Both the position numbers and the translations under genes were made by a program. Below the pieces are notes generated by a model. That model made no database searches. It saw only the letters and a list, made by a program, of their open reading frames with translations, and had not been told where the DNA came from. A DNA stretch of 58,906 nt, taken from the NCBI GenBank assembly GCA_022592445.1, contig JABYQR010000289.1:1-58906 (forward strand), in the 5' to 3' direction. Below are positions 32,406-43,049 of the stretch, one piece after another; the stretch's first letter is position 1; each line of letters starts with the position of its first letter. This DNA is from Cytidiella melzeri (Eukaryota > Basidiomycota > Agaricomycetes > Polyporales > Irpicaceae).

Positions 32406-34498
32406 TAGATAGCCCGGTGTGCTCTCGGTGTAGGTTACTTGCAGGTACTTGTAGCATACAAAATCGCAAACCCAGATCCGTACTGACCCGTGGGATCCAG
32501 GTACTTGGACCCGCGGGTCAGGTACTTGGGCTTATTTTTCACAAGTCTACCCATGCCTACTCACGAGTAACCTGCACTCGTGCTGGTCCCTAGATTGGAA
32601 GCTTGAAAGGTATCTCCACACGTTTGCAATTCATCTTGAGGTCTTCTCGCAAAGCCGGCGAATGGAATATACGCTTGGCAAGTTCCTTGAGCTGTATAAG
32701 CACCTTGTGAGTTTCTTGTGCCAAGATGAGACTCGAGCCAGGCTATATAGCTCCGTACCTTTGTTACTGCAAATCTTCCCATTTCTTCTTCGTCATCATC
32801 AAGAGCGAATCGACTTTCAACGGTGTGGTTGATATCTTTGATCTCTTCCTGGTCGGCAGCTTCGCGCACCGGGTCAAGCTCATACTCCTCGGTGTCACTG
32901 TCATCGTTGTTGTCATCAGCACCGTGGTTTCCCTCGCTTTCCTCATCTAGATTGTCTTCTTCACCGGCTATCGTGTTGACATCCACCTCACTGGTAGGAT
33001 CTTCGGAGTGACCGCTTTTAGTCTGTTTTGTGCAAATCCTGGAATGATGGCCTGCAGCATATAAGCAACTTTCCATGGTATATAGAATATGCTTACTTTG
33101 ACTACAAGGTTGAGGATGTGCACGAAGCACCTCACTCGAGTTTGTGCTGAGTTTAGTCCGCCGAGGGACTCAAGCTCTGATATCATGGTATCATTGTTTG
33201 ACGCGTTGTCACACGTAATTCCCAGCAGCTTTTTTGATCTGTTAAGCATCGAAAAAATGTGGCGAGTTATCAATACAATGCTTACCTTCTTCTCGATACC
33301 GAGAGACTTCAGACAGCTTGTGAGCGCCTCTGCAAGATACACGCCAGTGTGACCTTTTGTTAGCCTGAATCCAACCTATCAGTCCTTATTTGGGTGCAGC
33401 GGAGTATAAGAAGAAATGCATACCGAATGAAATCAAGTACAAACGTGGCTACATTCCCTTCAATGACACGATGGACGGTAACACCAAGGAAAGAGTAGAC
33501 ATTGGGTGACGTCCATCCATCAAGGTAAAGGTGAAGGCGGCCAGGATAGTCTTGCAGCATTTTGCCAATATGCACGCGCGTGAGATTGAAAATCTTGCGC
33601 AGTCCCGCGACACAGTACTGGGGCCTGGAACTTCGGCTTTGGCGTACAACATTGATATGATGGCAAGGAATTCGGGATCCTTGACAATCTTAAAGGGGCG
33701 ATGGCGATGAGCAACCCATAGAGCCACAAGAAAGCGCAGTCGTGGTTTGCTATATGCCGTACCATGAGCAAACACTGCAATGCTCTGATCGGCAGGAGCG
33801 ACTGCTGGTGAGCATGACTGTATGTGACGGCTCAAGTTTCCAGTTGACGTGTCGGTACGGCGTCGCAAAATTGAGATTGATGGACTGTGTTCTTGTCAAT
33901 TGTTGCCGGTTTGCGTAGAGAATAGAAGGAGAGTACATACTTTAGCTTGCAGACAAATTTGTACTTGACATCACCTTTCTTGACAACAATCTCAGGATGC
34001 CGGAAATGTGCGTATAAATTGGAGTCCCAAGTTTTACTTTGTGCGGCTACATTTCTCGTTGTCAGATGCTATGTGCGTGTGTCAGTTCAATGAATGAACT
34101 CACCAAGAACCTCTTCATTGGTGCGCTCAGCCACCTTCCATTTGAGGTCAAAGGCGGACTGCTTCTCAACCACAAGAGACTCAGGGCTTGAAGTCCTGCC
34201 TATGGCGTTGGTCCCAGCTGCATCCTCGTCGTCACTTTCGCTATCGGCTGTTCAAGCTCGTTTGCGGGGCCTGGTCTGCTTGTTTGAGCGTGGCATGGCA
34301 GGCTATCGAGTCGAGCGTAGGGGGGAAAGACAAAGTGTGAAGCTGACGGTGCCCGAAACTGGCCGTGTGTATAGGTGGTCTTGATGCCATTTTGATGAGA
34401 GAAAAAGTCGCCCCGTTGAGCGACAAATAGCGAGAGGGCGGAGGCAAATTTGCAGGGAGTTAGGAGGTCATGGCACGCAGTATCAGGCGCTGGTCACC

Positions 34499-34920
34499 AG
34501 GGTGGTTTGAAGGGATGCGCCGTGTTATGTTGCTCAGGCAGCAGCCTCTATGCACCTCCTCGTCGGTGTGCAATGAAGGCACGTAGGATGTTGAACCGCC
34601 TCTCATCAATGCAGCAAATGCATTCACTGGCGAGAGATCAAGAGTGGTGGTGCCGGTGTTGCAGGATGCAACTCGAGGGCTAACTTGGGCCGCCTCTCTC
34701 CGTTCCATAACACCGCCGAGGTGGTTTGAGGGGCCGCGCCGTGCTATGTTGCTCAGGCAGCAGCCTCTATGCACCTCCACGTCGGTGTGCAATGAAGGTA
34801 CGTAGGTGAAGTGCGCTATGCCACCAACTCACTAACACCGCCGAGGTGGTTTGAGGGGCTACGCCGTGCTATGTTGCTCAGGCAGCAGCCTCTATGCACC
34901 TCCTCGTCGGTGTGCAATGA
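34499..34920 (+). repeat. Direct repeats with core TATGTTGCTCAGGCAGCAGC
   Basis: Three copies of a block running from GGTGGTTTGA..GG through TATGTTGCTCAGGCAGCAGC to GTCGGTGTGCAATGA start near 34499, 34720 and 34842. The last two are spaced 122 bp; the first is followed by a different ~100 bp. Element C is inserted in the third copy, whose remainder resumes at 37231. Confidence 0.8.
34911..34920. repeat. Target-site duplication TGTGCAATGA of element C
   Basis: TGTGCAATGA at 34911-34920 recurs at 37221-37230, directly outside the inverted termini. The two other direct-repeat copies, at 34499 and 34720, show the uninterrupted sequence. Confidence 0.88.
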
Positions 34921-37220
34921 GGCCCCCGGAATGCCCTAACAGAGGTTATATACAAAATCTCTGGAAAATGGCCCAAAATGTCCTCGAGTTTTGGGGGGGG
35001 GGTTATGTCCGGCGCTTGATTGGGTCGTTCAAAATTTTGCTCAAAATGTCCTCGAACAGTATATATGCTCAGAAAATACCAATAAATTTGCAAAAAAAGA
35101 TATAGGTTGCAAATCGTACGCTACATCATCTCTACGCATTCTCGCTCTCAGAATCATCGGATATGACATCGTCCGAGTTGTCTCCTGTACTTCGGGGCTC
35201 GTTGATAGCAATCACCCACGCCTGCGCACCACCGCAGCTTCCCTGATCCAATGTAAGTGGAATACTACCGTTGTGAGCAGCCTTTGCGCCTCGCTTGCAA
35301 AGACACAAAGCTGCTTGATAGCTTTGCTGATGTTGTCGTGTCGGACGGTGAGTGCCAGATGAAGACGCGCAGAGGCCGCACACAACATGACAGTGTCAAC
35401 TTCGTGAGTTCCGACATGGATACCTCCGGTAACAATAGATTTTGTGTAATTGGCAATTGAGAGCACCACATGAGTCCGTGGGACATTAAGAAACGTGGGG
35501 CAATCCAAAGATCTGCACGAATTGGCTGAGTATGTCGCGCCAGCAAAATGAGAGAAGATCTGCACCGCAACATACGAGGGTGTTCCGATACTGTTGACAG
35601 AAGCCGTCCAGGCATGTTTACATCCACGGCCTTCACTCTTGGTGTACATTGTAATAACTGAAGTATGACAGATCCCTTCAGTGGCTACTCGCACGGCTAG
35701 CTTATATATCTAGCACTCACCACGTTTTAACAGTATTTCTTGCTTACCAAATGCAGCATCGACTGATTGCAAGACTAACACAAAGTCTCCGGGATTGAGG
35801 GGCAAGCTTGGGCTGATATTTGTGTTGTACATATTCAGATGTACGGCTTGAAGATGTGCAAACACCTGCATCTGACGAGCACAGAAGGACTAGTTGGATA
35901 AGACAAACAAAAGATTAGTAAAGTAACCATGATACTGGGCGCACTAGATCTTACCGCTGATGATGCAGGCTGTATAGTCCGCTTCTGCCCTTCTCGAGGC
36001 AGGCAAGACTTTAGATGTCTCTCTGAGCCATGCCACATGGTCAGACCATCTTCATGTATGCTCAACGTGAGGTACCATCTGTTGAATCACCTTCTCGACC
36101 CATAAAGGATACCACTGCAATGGATCCGATGGGAGAGAAATCGATCGAGCACCGCTAAGCCAAGCATCACTGAATGTTGTGCGGAGTGTTGAAGATGAAG
36201 CCACGGATGCCCAAATGTGTTGTTTGGCACTGAAGAGCTGGTGGCATTTGTCAGAGAGTAGAGCTGTAGGTTTGTTGGAGGAAAAAGTAGGCTGCTCCTG
36301 GATTTGAGCAGGAAATCGAGCGTATACCGCGAGAAGCTGTGAGACAGAAGCATCTTGTGGTAGCGAGAGAGAGGTTGTGAAAAAAGAGGGTATTTGGCAA
36401 GCCGCGTTTTGTGCATGCTCAACGTGAGGCGGCATGGTGCCATCCCACACTTTCCCACAACCAATCCAGTCTTCCGAGCGAAAGGCCTTCAGATTTTCGA
36501 AGGGCATATCAGCTTCTTCATCCGAACACGTCTCCAAAACGTGATCAGAGCCGTCTAAACTCTCCTTCGGACCACCACCGCGTAGGCACGGTCGTATGCT
36601 GCTCTCTTGCAATGCGCCTTTCTGAGACTCAGGGTAGTTCGAGTATGAAATATTGAATTTATGTGAATACAATAGATACACTGAAAGGTGTTAGTTGGAT
36701 GGCATCAGCGCAAGCTCATCGTGAAACTCACCTGCTGCAAATATCATCAACACGGCCATCCCCGCCATACTGACAACTGGTAGCACTCCAGGAGGTTCCC
36801 ATTGAGTTGTGAGAAGGTTGAGGGCAGCAAATTGCACGACAAGAGTCAACATGCGGGGCAGAAGTGAGAAGTCTAGGAACTCACTGTCTGGTGTATGAGT
36901 TCGTGCTGGTGGGCGGCCACTAATACCATTTCAGCCAGTGCCGCCCCCTGACGCTGCACCATCATAGCACGGGTTGCCAACGTAGTCGGGCCATGGCCCA
37001 TGGTTGAGACAATCAAAGAGCGAGATTGGCTGCGATTCTTGGTTATGTCCTCAATCGGGATCGAACCTTCTCACAATCCGGCACAAATGTCCTCACTCAA
37101 AATCGATCCTCAGCGAGATTTTCGGCCTAAATGTCCTCAAAAATTTCGAACATGCCGACTTTTGAGGGTCGATTTATGTCAGGCGCCTAATATAACCTCT
37201 GTGAGGGCATTCCCGGGGCC
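34921..37220. mobile_element. TIR element C (2300 bp), Mutator-like by its 10-bp duplication, carrying a foreign gene
   Basis: The first 31 bp (GGCCCCCGGAATGCCCTAAC, then AGAGGTTATAT) are the inverted complement of the last 31 bp with two mismatches. ATGTCCTC repeats lie near both ends (34977, 35047, 37046, 37087, 37132). No transposase is present; the interior is a spliced minus-strand gene. The 10-bp target-site duplication argues for Mutator-like rather than hAT (8 bp), CACTA (2-3 bp) or piggyBac (TTAA). The superfamily is an inference from duplication length alone. Confidence 0.75.
35132..37001 (-). CDS. Spliced gene of unknown function inside element C, membrane-anchored
   Basis: A plausible start is the ATG at 37001 (MGHGPTTLATRA) or the ATG at 36852 (MLTLVVQFAALNLL). 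The segment before the donor GTGAGT (near 36733) is strongly hydrophobic (MAGMAVLMIFAAG). It resumes after TTTCAG at 36684 as VYLLYSHKFNISYSNY, then an open exon to 36052 with an acidic stretch (CSDEEADMPFEN). Further exons near 35880-35750 and 35700-35132 are linked by GT-AG-like junctions and end in an acidic tail (NSDDVISDDSESENA). Exact splicing in the 3' half is uncertain. No family is recognised. The open frames and good splice signals suggest a captured host gene still under some constraint. Confidence 0.45.
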
Positions 37221-37240
37221 TGTGCAATGAAGGTACGTAT

Positions 37241-37670
37241 GTGAAGCGCGCTATGCCAACAACTCACGAAATTGGCAGCGTAGGCGCTCTTACCTTCACG
37301 CCGTGTGCACTCCCATCACAACTACCACCACTGCGACCACCACCACTACCACATTCCGGAATTTACACGTATGCGTCCCCACGCACAGTGCCTCTCGCGT
37401 ACCTCCTCCAAGTCAACGACGTGTGCATTCTGCTGGACTGTGGCTCGCCGGACTGGTGTCCGGAGGCAAAAGAGGAGGATTGGGGGGAGGAGAGGATGGA
37501 GAAGGAGAAGCCGGCCGGAGTGTATGGGTGGGAAGATTACTGGTGACGTTCTTATTCGAGTTCTCGCCTGTGCATCCTCCCCGCACACATGTCGACATTA
37601 CTGACTTCTTTCCTTCAGACCTCGCACATTCTGGGCACCAGCAGCACCCATTCCTTTCGTGACCAACCAT
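37241..37670 (+). pseudogene. CFT2: Fragment of CFT2 (CPSF100), 5' end, decayed
   Basis: The frame reads ALTFTPCALPSQ, then VPLAYLLQVNDVCILLDCGS and PDWCPE, which is the N-terminus of the cleavage-and-polyadenylation factor CFT2/CPSF100 (metallo-beta-lactamase fold). After a stop at 37544, another frame gives a run ending DLAHSG (near 37620-37637), matching the ..VDL.LLSHGDLAHSG block that should follow. The His-rich loop is degraded and the rest of the protein is missing. It lies inside element B, downstream of element C. It is probably a transposon-captured gene start. Identification is from remembered family motifs. Confidence 0.6.
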
Positions 37671-37796
37671 ATCCGACTGGTTCAACTCGTCGTACCACGT
37701 TGTCGTCATCGTCGCCGTTGTCGCTGTTGTCACCGTTGTTGCCGCCGCCGTTTGGCTGCGCTTCTTGTGCGCTCAGCGCCGTACATTCTTGCTGGT

Positions 37797-38747
37797 ATGC
37801 CAAAACGTTCTGCTGATGAAGACAGTTCTCCTACCGTGAAGAAGGCTCGCTCTGTGGTTCCTGGTGGCACCCGTCGCAAGATGACTGTCGGTGAACCTCC
37901 TCAGCTGCTTCCACCACACATGCAAGGTCCCTGGACTCCTTCGACCGTTTCTCTTGCTATGCTCTCTGATACAAAAACTGAAGATCTACCGAGTCTCGCT
38001 ACGATTTGCAGGCGTATGAATCCGGACAGCTTAGCCTTTCGACGCGGTTCTGACCTCATCAAAGAGCTCAAAGGCCTTCTCCAACCTGGAATGACTGAAA
38101 TGCCTCCCTTTTCAGTACGACAGAAAATTCAGAGAAAATATGACGTTGACCGGCGGCACGTCTACAACTGGTTCCACAACAGAGGGCTACGCGTCTCGTC
38201 CTCTGAGAAACGCAACGAACAACGTGCAGCAAGGCTCAAAGAAGTTCGAACACTCCCGGATACGCGCATACAGAGGAGAATCAGTACGCGCACAGAGATC
38301 GCAGCTGCAGCTTCACCTGCGCCTAGCCCTACAACCGGCTCTACAGATAGCAGGAGCTCTGCTCCCCTTCGATCCGGTAGCTCTTGTCCGACACCTTCTC
38401 CGTCTGCATCTAGTAACCTTATACCATACAAAGCCGCGTGCCAGATGCATTGACAACACTCAGGGTACCCAGCGCAAACGTTCGAGGAATACTTGGATAT
38501 TGGACACTTCCCTCATTCTTCTGTCTTGGTTTACTCTCATACACACGCTTCTTATTTGCTTCCTACTCTTCCTGAATATCATGGTCTCCCTGCTATGGCT
38601 TGTGATTCTCTCGCAAAAATGCCCGCGGATAGAACCTGCGATTGGATCTCTGAACAACAGAAGATTCCTTACTTGCCGGATCCCCTTGTGACCTCGCCTG
38701 TGCTGGATGCTCAGAAGGCTCAACAGACGCGGAGAGGGCAAACGTGA
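37797..38747 (+). CDS. Homeodomain-like DNA-binding protein (299 aa, two exons) inside element B
   Basis: Exons 37797-38412 and 38464-38747 (GTAACC donor, CACTCAG acceptor) give 900 nt in frame. The N-terminus is basic with a nuclear-localisation-like KRSADEDSSPTVKKAR. Residues about 105-135 read SVRQKIQRKYDVDRRHVYNW then FHNRGLRV, a homeodomain third-helix pattern (WFxNxR at 125-130). An Arg-rich segment, a Ser/Pro-rich linker and a Tyr/His-rich C-part (FEEYLDIGHFPHS) follow. It lies between the CFT2 fragment and the right terminus of B, transcribed towards the terminus and opposite to the transposase. It could be a captured host gene or an accessory gene of the element. Confidence 0.6.
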
Positions 38748-39053
38748 CAACGGCGAGGAGGAAAGATTGGGATGCGGCTTTACTGTTTACTGTTCTTGTG
38801 TATCTAGTGTCAGTGCTATCTATAGTATAAAAATTCCTGTCTGTTCAACAGGCTCCTAGCTACCACATGTATATCCTAAATGAGTAAGCAGAATTCTACC
38901 TGTGGGTGACCCGTATGTGGTGGGTACCTGTACCTGCGGGTCAGGTACCTGGCGCTAACTTACCTGCGTAGTTCTGGGTAGGAGGATTCGTGCACCACAT
39001 ACCTGCGGGTATGGGTGCGGGTTGATCTGCGGGTGCACCCGTGCTATGCTTTA

Positions 39054-41694
39054 TAATGAGTTCAAGGATTATCTGAAGGAACACGGAATAGAATTACAAA
39101 TGTCTGTACCGTATACTCCACAACAAAATGGTAGAGCTGAGCGATGGCAACAGACCATAAAATATAAAGCCGAAGCATTGCGTCAGCAAGCTGGTTCATC
39201 AAATGGTTTCTGGAAGCTTACTTGCGAAGCAGCGGTATATTTAAATAACTGTCTACCTAATGTACGATTAAACTGGCAGACACCTATAGAGAGTTTTCTG
39301 GGTATAAAACCAGATATCTCAATGCTTCGTGTATTTGGATGTCGTGCATACGTCCATGTACCGATCAAGAGTCGTCAGAACAAGTTGTCACCAAAAGCAA
39401 CTCCTATGATCTTCGTTGGATATGATCCGGGTGTAAAGGGTTACCGGTTCTGGGATAAACAGCGAATTGTCATTGCTCGCAATGCAGTATTTGACGAGAC
39501 TCATTTCCCGTATCGTAAAGATATTACTCCTTCCAAACAACCTTTAGTCGGCGATAACAGTGATAATAACATTGTTCCTCCACACGATAATTTTTCACCT
39601 TTTGAAGAGAATGATGAACAAGGTCACCAAGATTCTGATGATGGAGATGATGATCATCCAGAGCACCAAGCACCTACTCATCCTTCTCGACAACAGCAGC
39701 AATTCCCTTCAGCTCCGGTTCTTGACAAAGAACCACAACCACAAATCAAACGAGGACCTAAGCCTAAACCACCTTTGCCACCACCTATCAACCAGAACAA
39801 ACGTTCAACTGCTGGAAGAAATCCTAAACTTTCCATGCGGCCGGTGGATATGCAGAAAGCTTTAGAAAAGCAAGTGGCTAAGGACAAAAAGGAAGAACAA
39901 AATGAGCTTTGTTTGAGAGCTGAATGGAACTCGAGAACACGTGCGAGATCTCCGGTTGCAGGGCCATCCAGATTACGGATACCTTTGCAATCAGGAACGT
40001 CATCACGTCAACCCTCGAGATCACCTTCCGTTGAACCGGGTCCAGAACATCAAACTCTATCAGGAGGCTTAACTGATGATGATGATTCTGCAGAAATTGA
40101 TGACGAGACTCTTAATTCAATTACTGCTTATTCAATCAATGAATATCCACAGACGTGGAAGCAGGCAATGAAAAGAGATGATCGGGATCAATGGTTTGCT
40201 GCTGCACAAGACGAAATTGATTCTCAAATGAAGAATAAAACTTGGACGCTTGTACGACGACCAGACGCATCACGCAAAATTGTGAAATGCAAATGGGTCT
40301 TCACCATAAAGTCTGATGGTCGATATAAAGCGCGTCTTGTTGCAAAAGGATTCACCCAAGTTGAAGGAATTGATTATCAAGAAACTTTCTCACCAGTTGC
40401 ACGTTTTGAATCCATACGCATGCTACTAGCTATAGCTGCACTCGAAGATTGGGAAATCGAGGCATTGGATGTGAAAACAGCTTTTCTTTACGGCAAACTG
40501 GATGAAGAAATCTATATGGAACAACCAGAAGGTTTCGTGGAGAAGGGAACGGAGAACCATGTTTGTTTGCTTAAGAAAGCCATTTATGGACTTAAACAAG
40601 CTTCACGAACATGGAATATCAAAATTCATAACACTCTGATAGAATTAGGCTTTGACCGGATTCATTCAGATGCTGGTGTTTACGTGTATCGGCAACAAGG
40701 GGGGAATTTAATTCTCATTCTATATGTTGACGATATATTTCCGATAGGAAATAGTAAACTTGCTATGTCTGCACTTAAGAAAAATCTTATGGATCGCTAT
40801 GAGATGCGTGACTTAGGAGAAGCTAAGCTTATTCTAGGCATGCGTGTGCAGAGAGATCGTAAAGCTAAAACAATTCTACTTGATCAAGAGTCGTATATTC
40901 AAGAGGCTTTAAAACGATTTAATATGGCAAATGCTAATCCTGCTCGGACACCATTACCTTCAGGTGCTGTACTACAGAAGGCAGATTCTGACTACAAAGC
41001 AGATTCTGGTTTACTGAGACAGTATCAAGCGTTGATTGGCACGCTTATATATGTTATGATTGGTACTAGACCAGACATTTCATATGCAGTCATACTTCTT
41101 TCACAGTACATGTCAAATCCAACTGACCACCATTATAAATCAGCTAAATATATACTGAGATATTTGCTTGGAACGCAGTCCTATGCGATCAAGTATAATG
41201 GACCAAGTGATGCTGGTATTATTGGTTATTCGGATGCAGACTGGGCTGAGAATAAAGACGACAGACATTCGACAACAGGATATGTATTTCTTTTGGCTGA
41301 AGGAGCAATTTCTTGGACTTCTAAAAAGCAGAAAACCGTTGCTCTATCATCAATGGAATCAGAATACATGGCCTTGTGCGAAACTTCCAAGCAATGTTAT
41401 TGGTTGCGCACCGTGCTCAAAGAATTGGATTTAAAACAGCAAGAGCCTACCATTCTATGCTGTAATAATCATGGTGCTATTTACTTCACCAAGAATCCAA
41501 AGATAGAGTCACGCTCAAAGCATATTGACATTCAATATCATTATGTTAGAGAGTTTATCAAAAATAAGAATGCCGAACTATATGCAGTTCCAACTGAAGA
41601 ACAGATTGCTGATATCATGACAAAGTCATTGGCATTTCAGAAGCAATCATACTTCAGTGGGAGATTAGGTCTAATTGATCTAAACACTCACTAA
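39054..41694 (+). pseudogene. Copia pol, 5'-truncated: integrase end, reverse transcriptase, RNase H
   Basis: The open frame (about 880 codons) begins inside integrase (NEFKDYLKEHGIELQ, then YTPQQNGRAERW), right at the hAT terminus. It contains the FGCRAYVHVP block, an Asp/His-rich linker, RT with KCKWVFTIKSDG, YMEQPEGFVE, KAIYGLKQ and an intact catalytic YVDD, and RNase H with YSDADWAENKDDRHSTTGY and SKHIDIQYHYVRE. There are no stops or frameshifts. Gag, protease, integrase N-part and 5' LTR are missing, so it is not autonomous. Base composition is more AT-rich than the copia element at 17665, a different lineage. Confidence 0.93.
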
Positions 41695-41700
41695 TGTAAC

Positions 41701-41713
41701 GGTTAAGTGGGAG
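41701..41713 (+). other. Polypurine tract of the truncated copia element
   Basis: GGTTAAGTGGGAG directly precedes the LTR start TGTTAAAACT. A few bases follow the pol stop. Confidence 0.65.
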
Positions 41714-42240
41714 TGTTAAAACTATATTTAATATAATATGATATGATATGTAGCTTCCCACGCCTTATTACAAGGACACTTTAGGTAGTAGAGTTCCCAC
41801 AGTCTTAGTATGGGAATTATACAGCCGTATATGGAAACTCTAGTAGTAACCATCACATTAGCTGAGACGTACAGATATGGGTTGTAGTAGTACTATACAT
41901 ATATGTACGCCTGTGTTCTAGTAGCATAGGAAATGACATGGAAAGCATGTATGACTCCAGAGGATGCCTAAAGCATACATCTGAGGAAAAGTACTAGCAT
42001 GAGTCATTTACTCATTATGTACGCCTCTGGTACAAGTGCTGAACCTAGTCATACAATGAGTCATGTACTTAGTAATACAGTAGAATAGCTGAAGTAGACA
42101 TGTATAGTAGTCGCTTACATAAGTAGATACAGACATGTATATAAGCAGAGCTGCTGAAGCAGCAAGAATAATAAGACTCATCTTCGAAGCTTAACAGCCT
42201 CTACCCCTCGCACACATATTCCACTTTGTTAGTCTGAACA
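41714..42240 (+). repeat. Copia 3' LTR (527 bp)
   Basis: It begins TGTTAAAACT and ends AGTCTGAACA (TG...CA), with a TATA (CATGTATATAAGCAG) near 42137 and a pyrimidine-rich start region after it. No second copy is present in the window, so the right boundary rests on the terminal dinucleotides only. Confidence 0.7.
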
Positions 42241-43049
42241 ACTAATTTTGTTAGAAATGGCTTCTTCAATGAGTAATGTATAGGAAGTTAGTATTTTTTC
42301 CTCACTAGAGCACACAATCATTCATGAAAGAAGAGGGACTGTGCTGTATTGTTCCAAGTGCAACAATGGGTGTGAGTCACAAATCCTGAAGAATGAAGAA
42401 TTGTTCCAGCGCATGTGAGTGCTTTGAGCTGTTGTGACATGTAACACTGTTGTTCTATACCACAAGATTTGCTGGGTGCTGGGGAATACCAAAATCAACA
42501 CTCTTTTCCTACTACAATTAATGCAATTGATGGGAAAGTACTGAGTTTGTTACTACCACTTCAAAACTTGTTATTTGGGCACTTTTTACGATCAAAACGC
42601 AGTATTCAATTTTTTTCAGCAAGCACATCTAAACCAATGGCAGTATGATTCACAACATTCATTAGCCCAACAATCTGCGGTCATTTTGGCTGCAGAAATT
42701 TGTAATTTGGAGCAAAACTGAGTAAGTTATGGCCAGTTTACTTACACACAGTGCTCAGTCTCAGAATCAAGGTCAGCTGTGCGCTTAACCACAGCGGGCC
42801 ATGTTACTGTCAAAGCGCTGCAATTGCAGCGCTTCGACACGGCGAACCAGCGCTTAGATGCGGGGACTATTTTCCAGTGAGGGGAATTGAACCCGGGACC
42901 CATGCAAAACTAACAGACATGATAAACCACTCAGCTATGACAGCTAAGAGTGATGATTCATTGGAAAGTGGACACATCAACAAGATAGGATTACTTTTAT
43001 ATAATATATATACAGAGTTATGGCCGGTATACTTAAGTAGATAAATAAT
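42241..43049. other. Non-coding, with dispersed repeat and tRNA-like segment
   Basis: AATCCTGAAGAATGAAGAAT (42387) is a short copy of the dispersed repeat at 50440 and 48990. A tRNA-like segment lies at 42883-42937. A palindromic stretch TCAAAGCGCTGCAATTGCAG, then CGCTTCGA, lies near 42810. No gene is seen. Confidence 0.45.
42883..42937 (-). repeat. tRNA-like Pol III promoter boxes (possible SINE head)
   Basis: On the minus strand TAGCTGAGTGG (A box, 42937-42927) and GGTTCAATTCC (B box, 42893-42883) match the Pol III consensus at tRNA-like spacing. The flanking stems do not pair well and the acceptor stem is absent, so this is not a functional tRNA. A tRNA-derived SINE or tRNA relic is the simplest reading. 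Confidence 0.45.

Larger units (their letters stand above)
27938..32592 (+). mobile_element. Intact hAT transposon A (4655 bp)
   Basis: The terminal inverted repeats are TAGGGACCAGCACGAGTG (left, and right in complement, ending 32592). Subterminal zones (27955-28140, 32440-32580) carry repeats such as CAGGTACTTG, CGGGTCAGG and GATCC, probably transposase-binding sites. It carries an uninterrupted spliced transposase gene (+) and a small minus-strand ORF. The perfect 8-bp duplication and open gene suggest a recent insertion into element B. Confidence 0.93.
26757..34296 (-). pseudogene. hAT transposase of element B, interrupted by element A
   Basis: Minus-strand exons match element A's transposase piece by piece: N-terminus at 34296 (MPRSNKQTRPRKRA), zinc-finger region near 33990-33840, catalytic start (YLDGWTSPN near 33530), CDNASNND near 33215, an acidic linker near 32800-32960, then after element A the RWNSLAGAI block (27930), LHPRYK (27410) and the C-terminal dimerisation region (SSTDVERAFSRGG, 26960). 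A TGA stop at 34254-34252 follows codon 14, and A is inserted between the PFKLPI and RAIDTRWNS codons. The gene cannot make transposase. Confidence 0.88.
26542..39053 (-). mobile_element. hAT-type element B, composite, with nested elements A and C
   Basis: The left end TAAAGCATAGCACGGGTG (26542) is the inverted complement of the right end (CACCCGTGCTATGCTTTA, ending 39053). Both subterminal regions are packed with ACCTGCGGGT-type repeats. Between them lie a hAT transposase gene (minus), a CFT2 fragment and a homeodomain-like gene. Removing A and C leaves about 5.6 kb. The 8 bp flanks do not match (ACCCCAAA left, TAATGAGT right), and the flanks belong to different retroelements, so the ends may come from two copies. 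Confidence 0.7.

Noticed and set aside
42883..42960. Functional tRNA gene
   Set aside because: The A and B boxes match, but the acceptor and T stems do not pair and the anticodon stem is weak.
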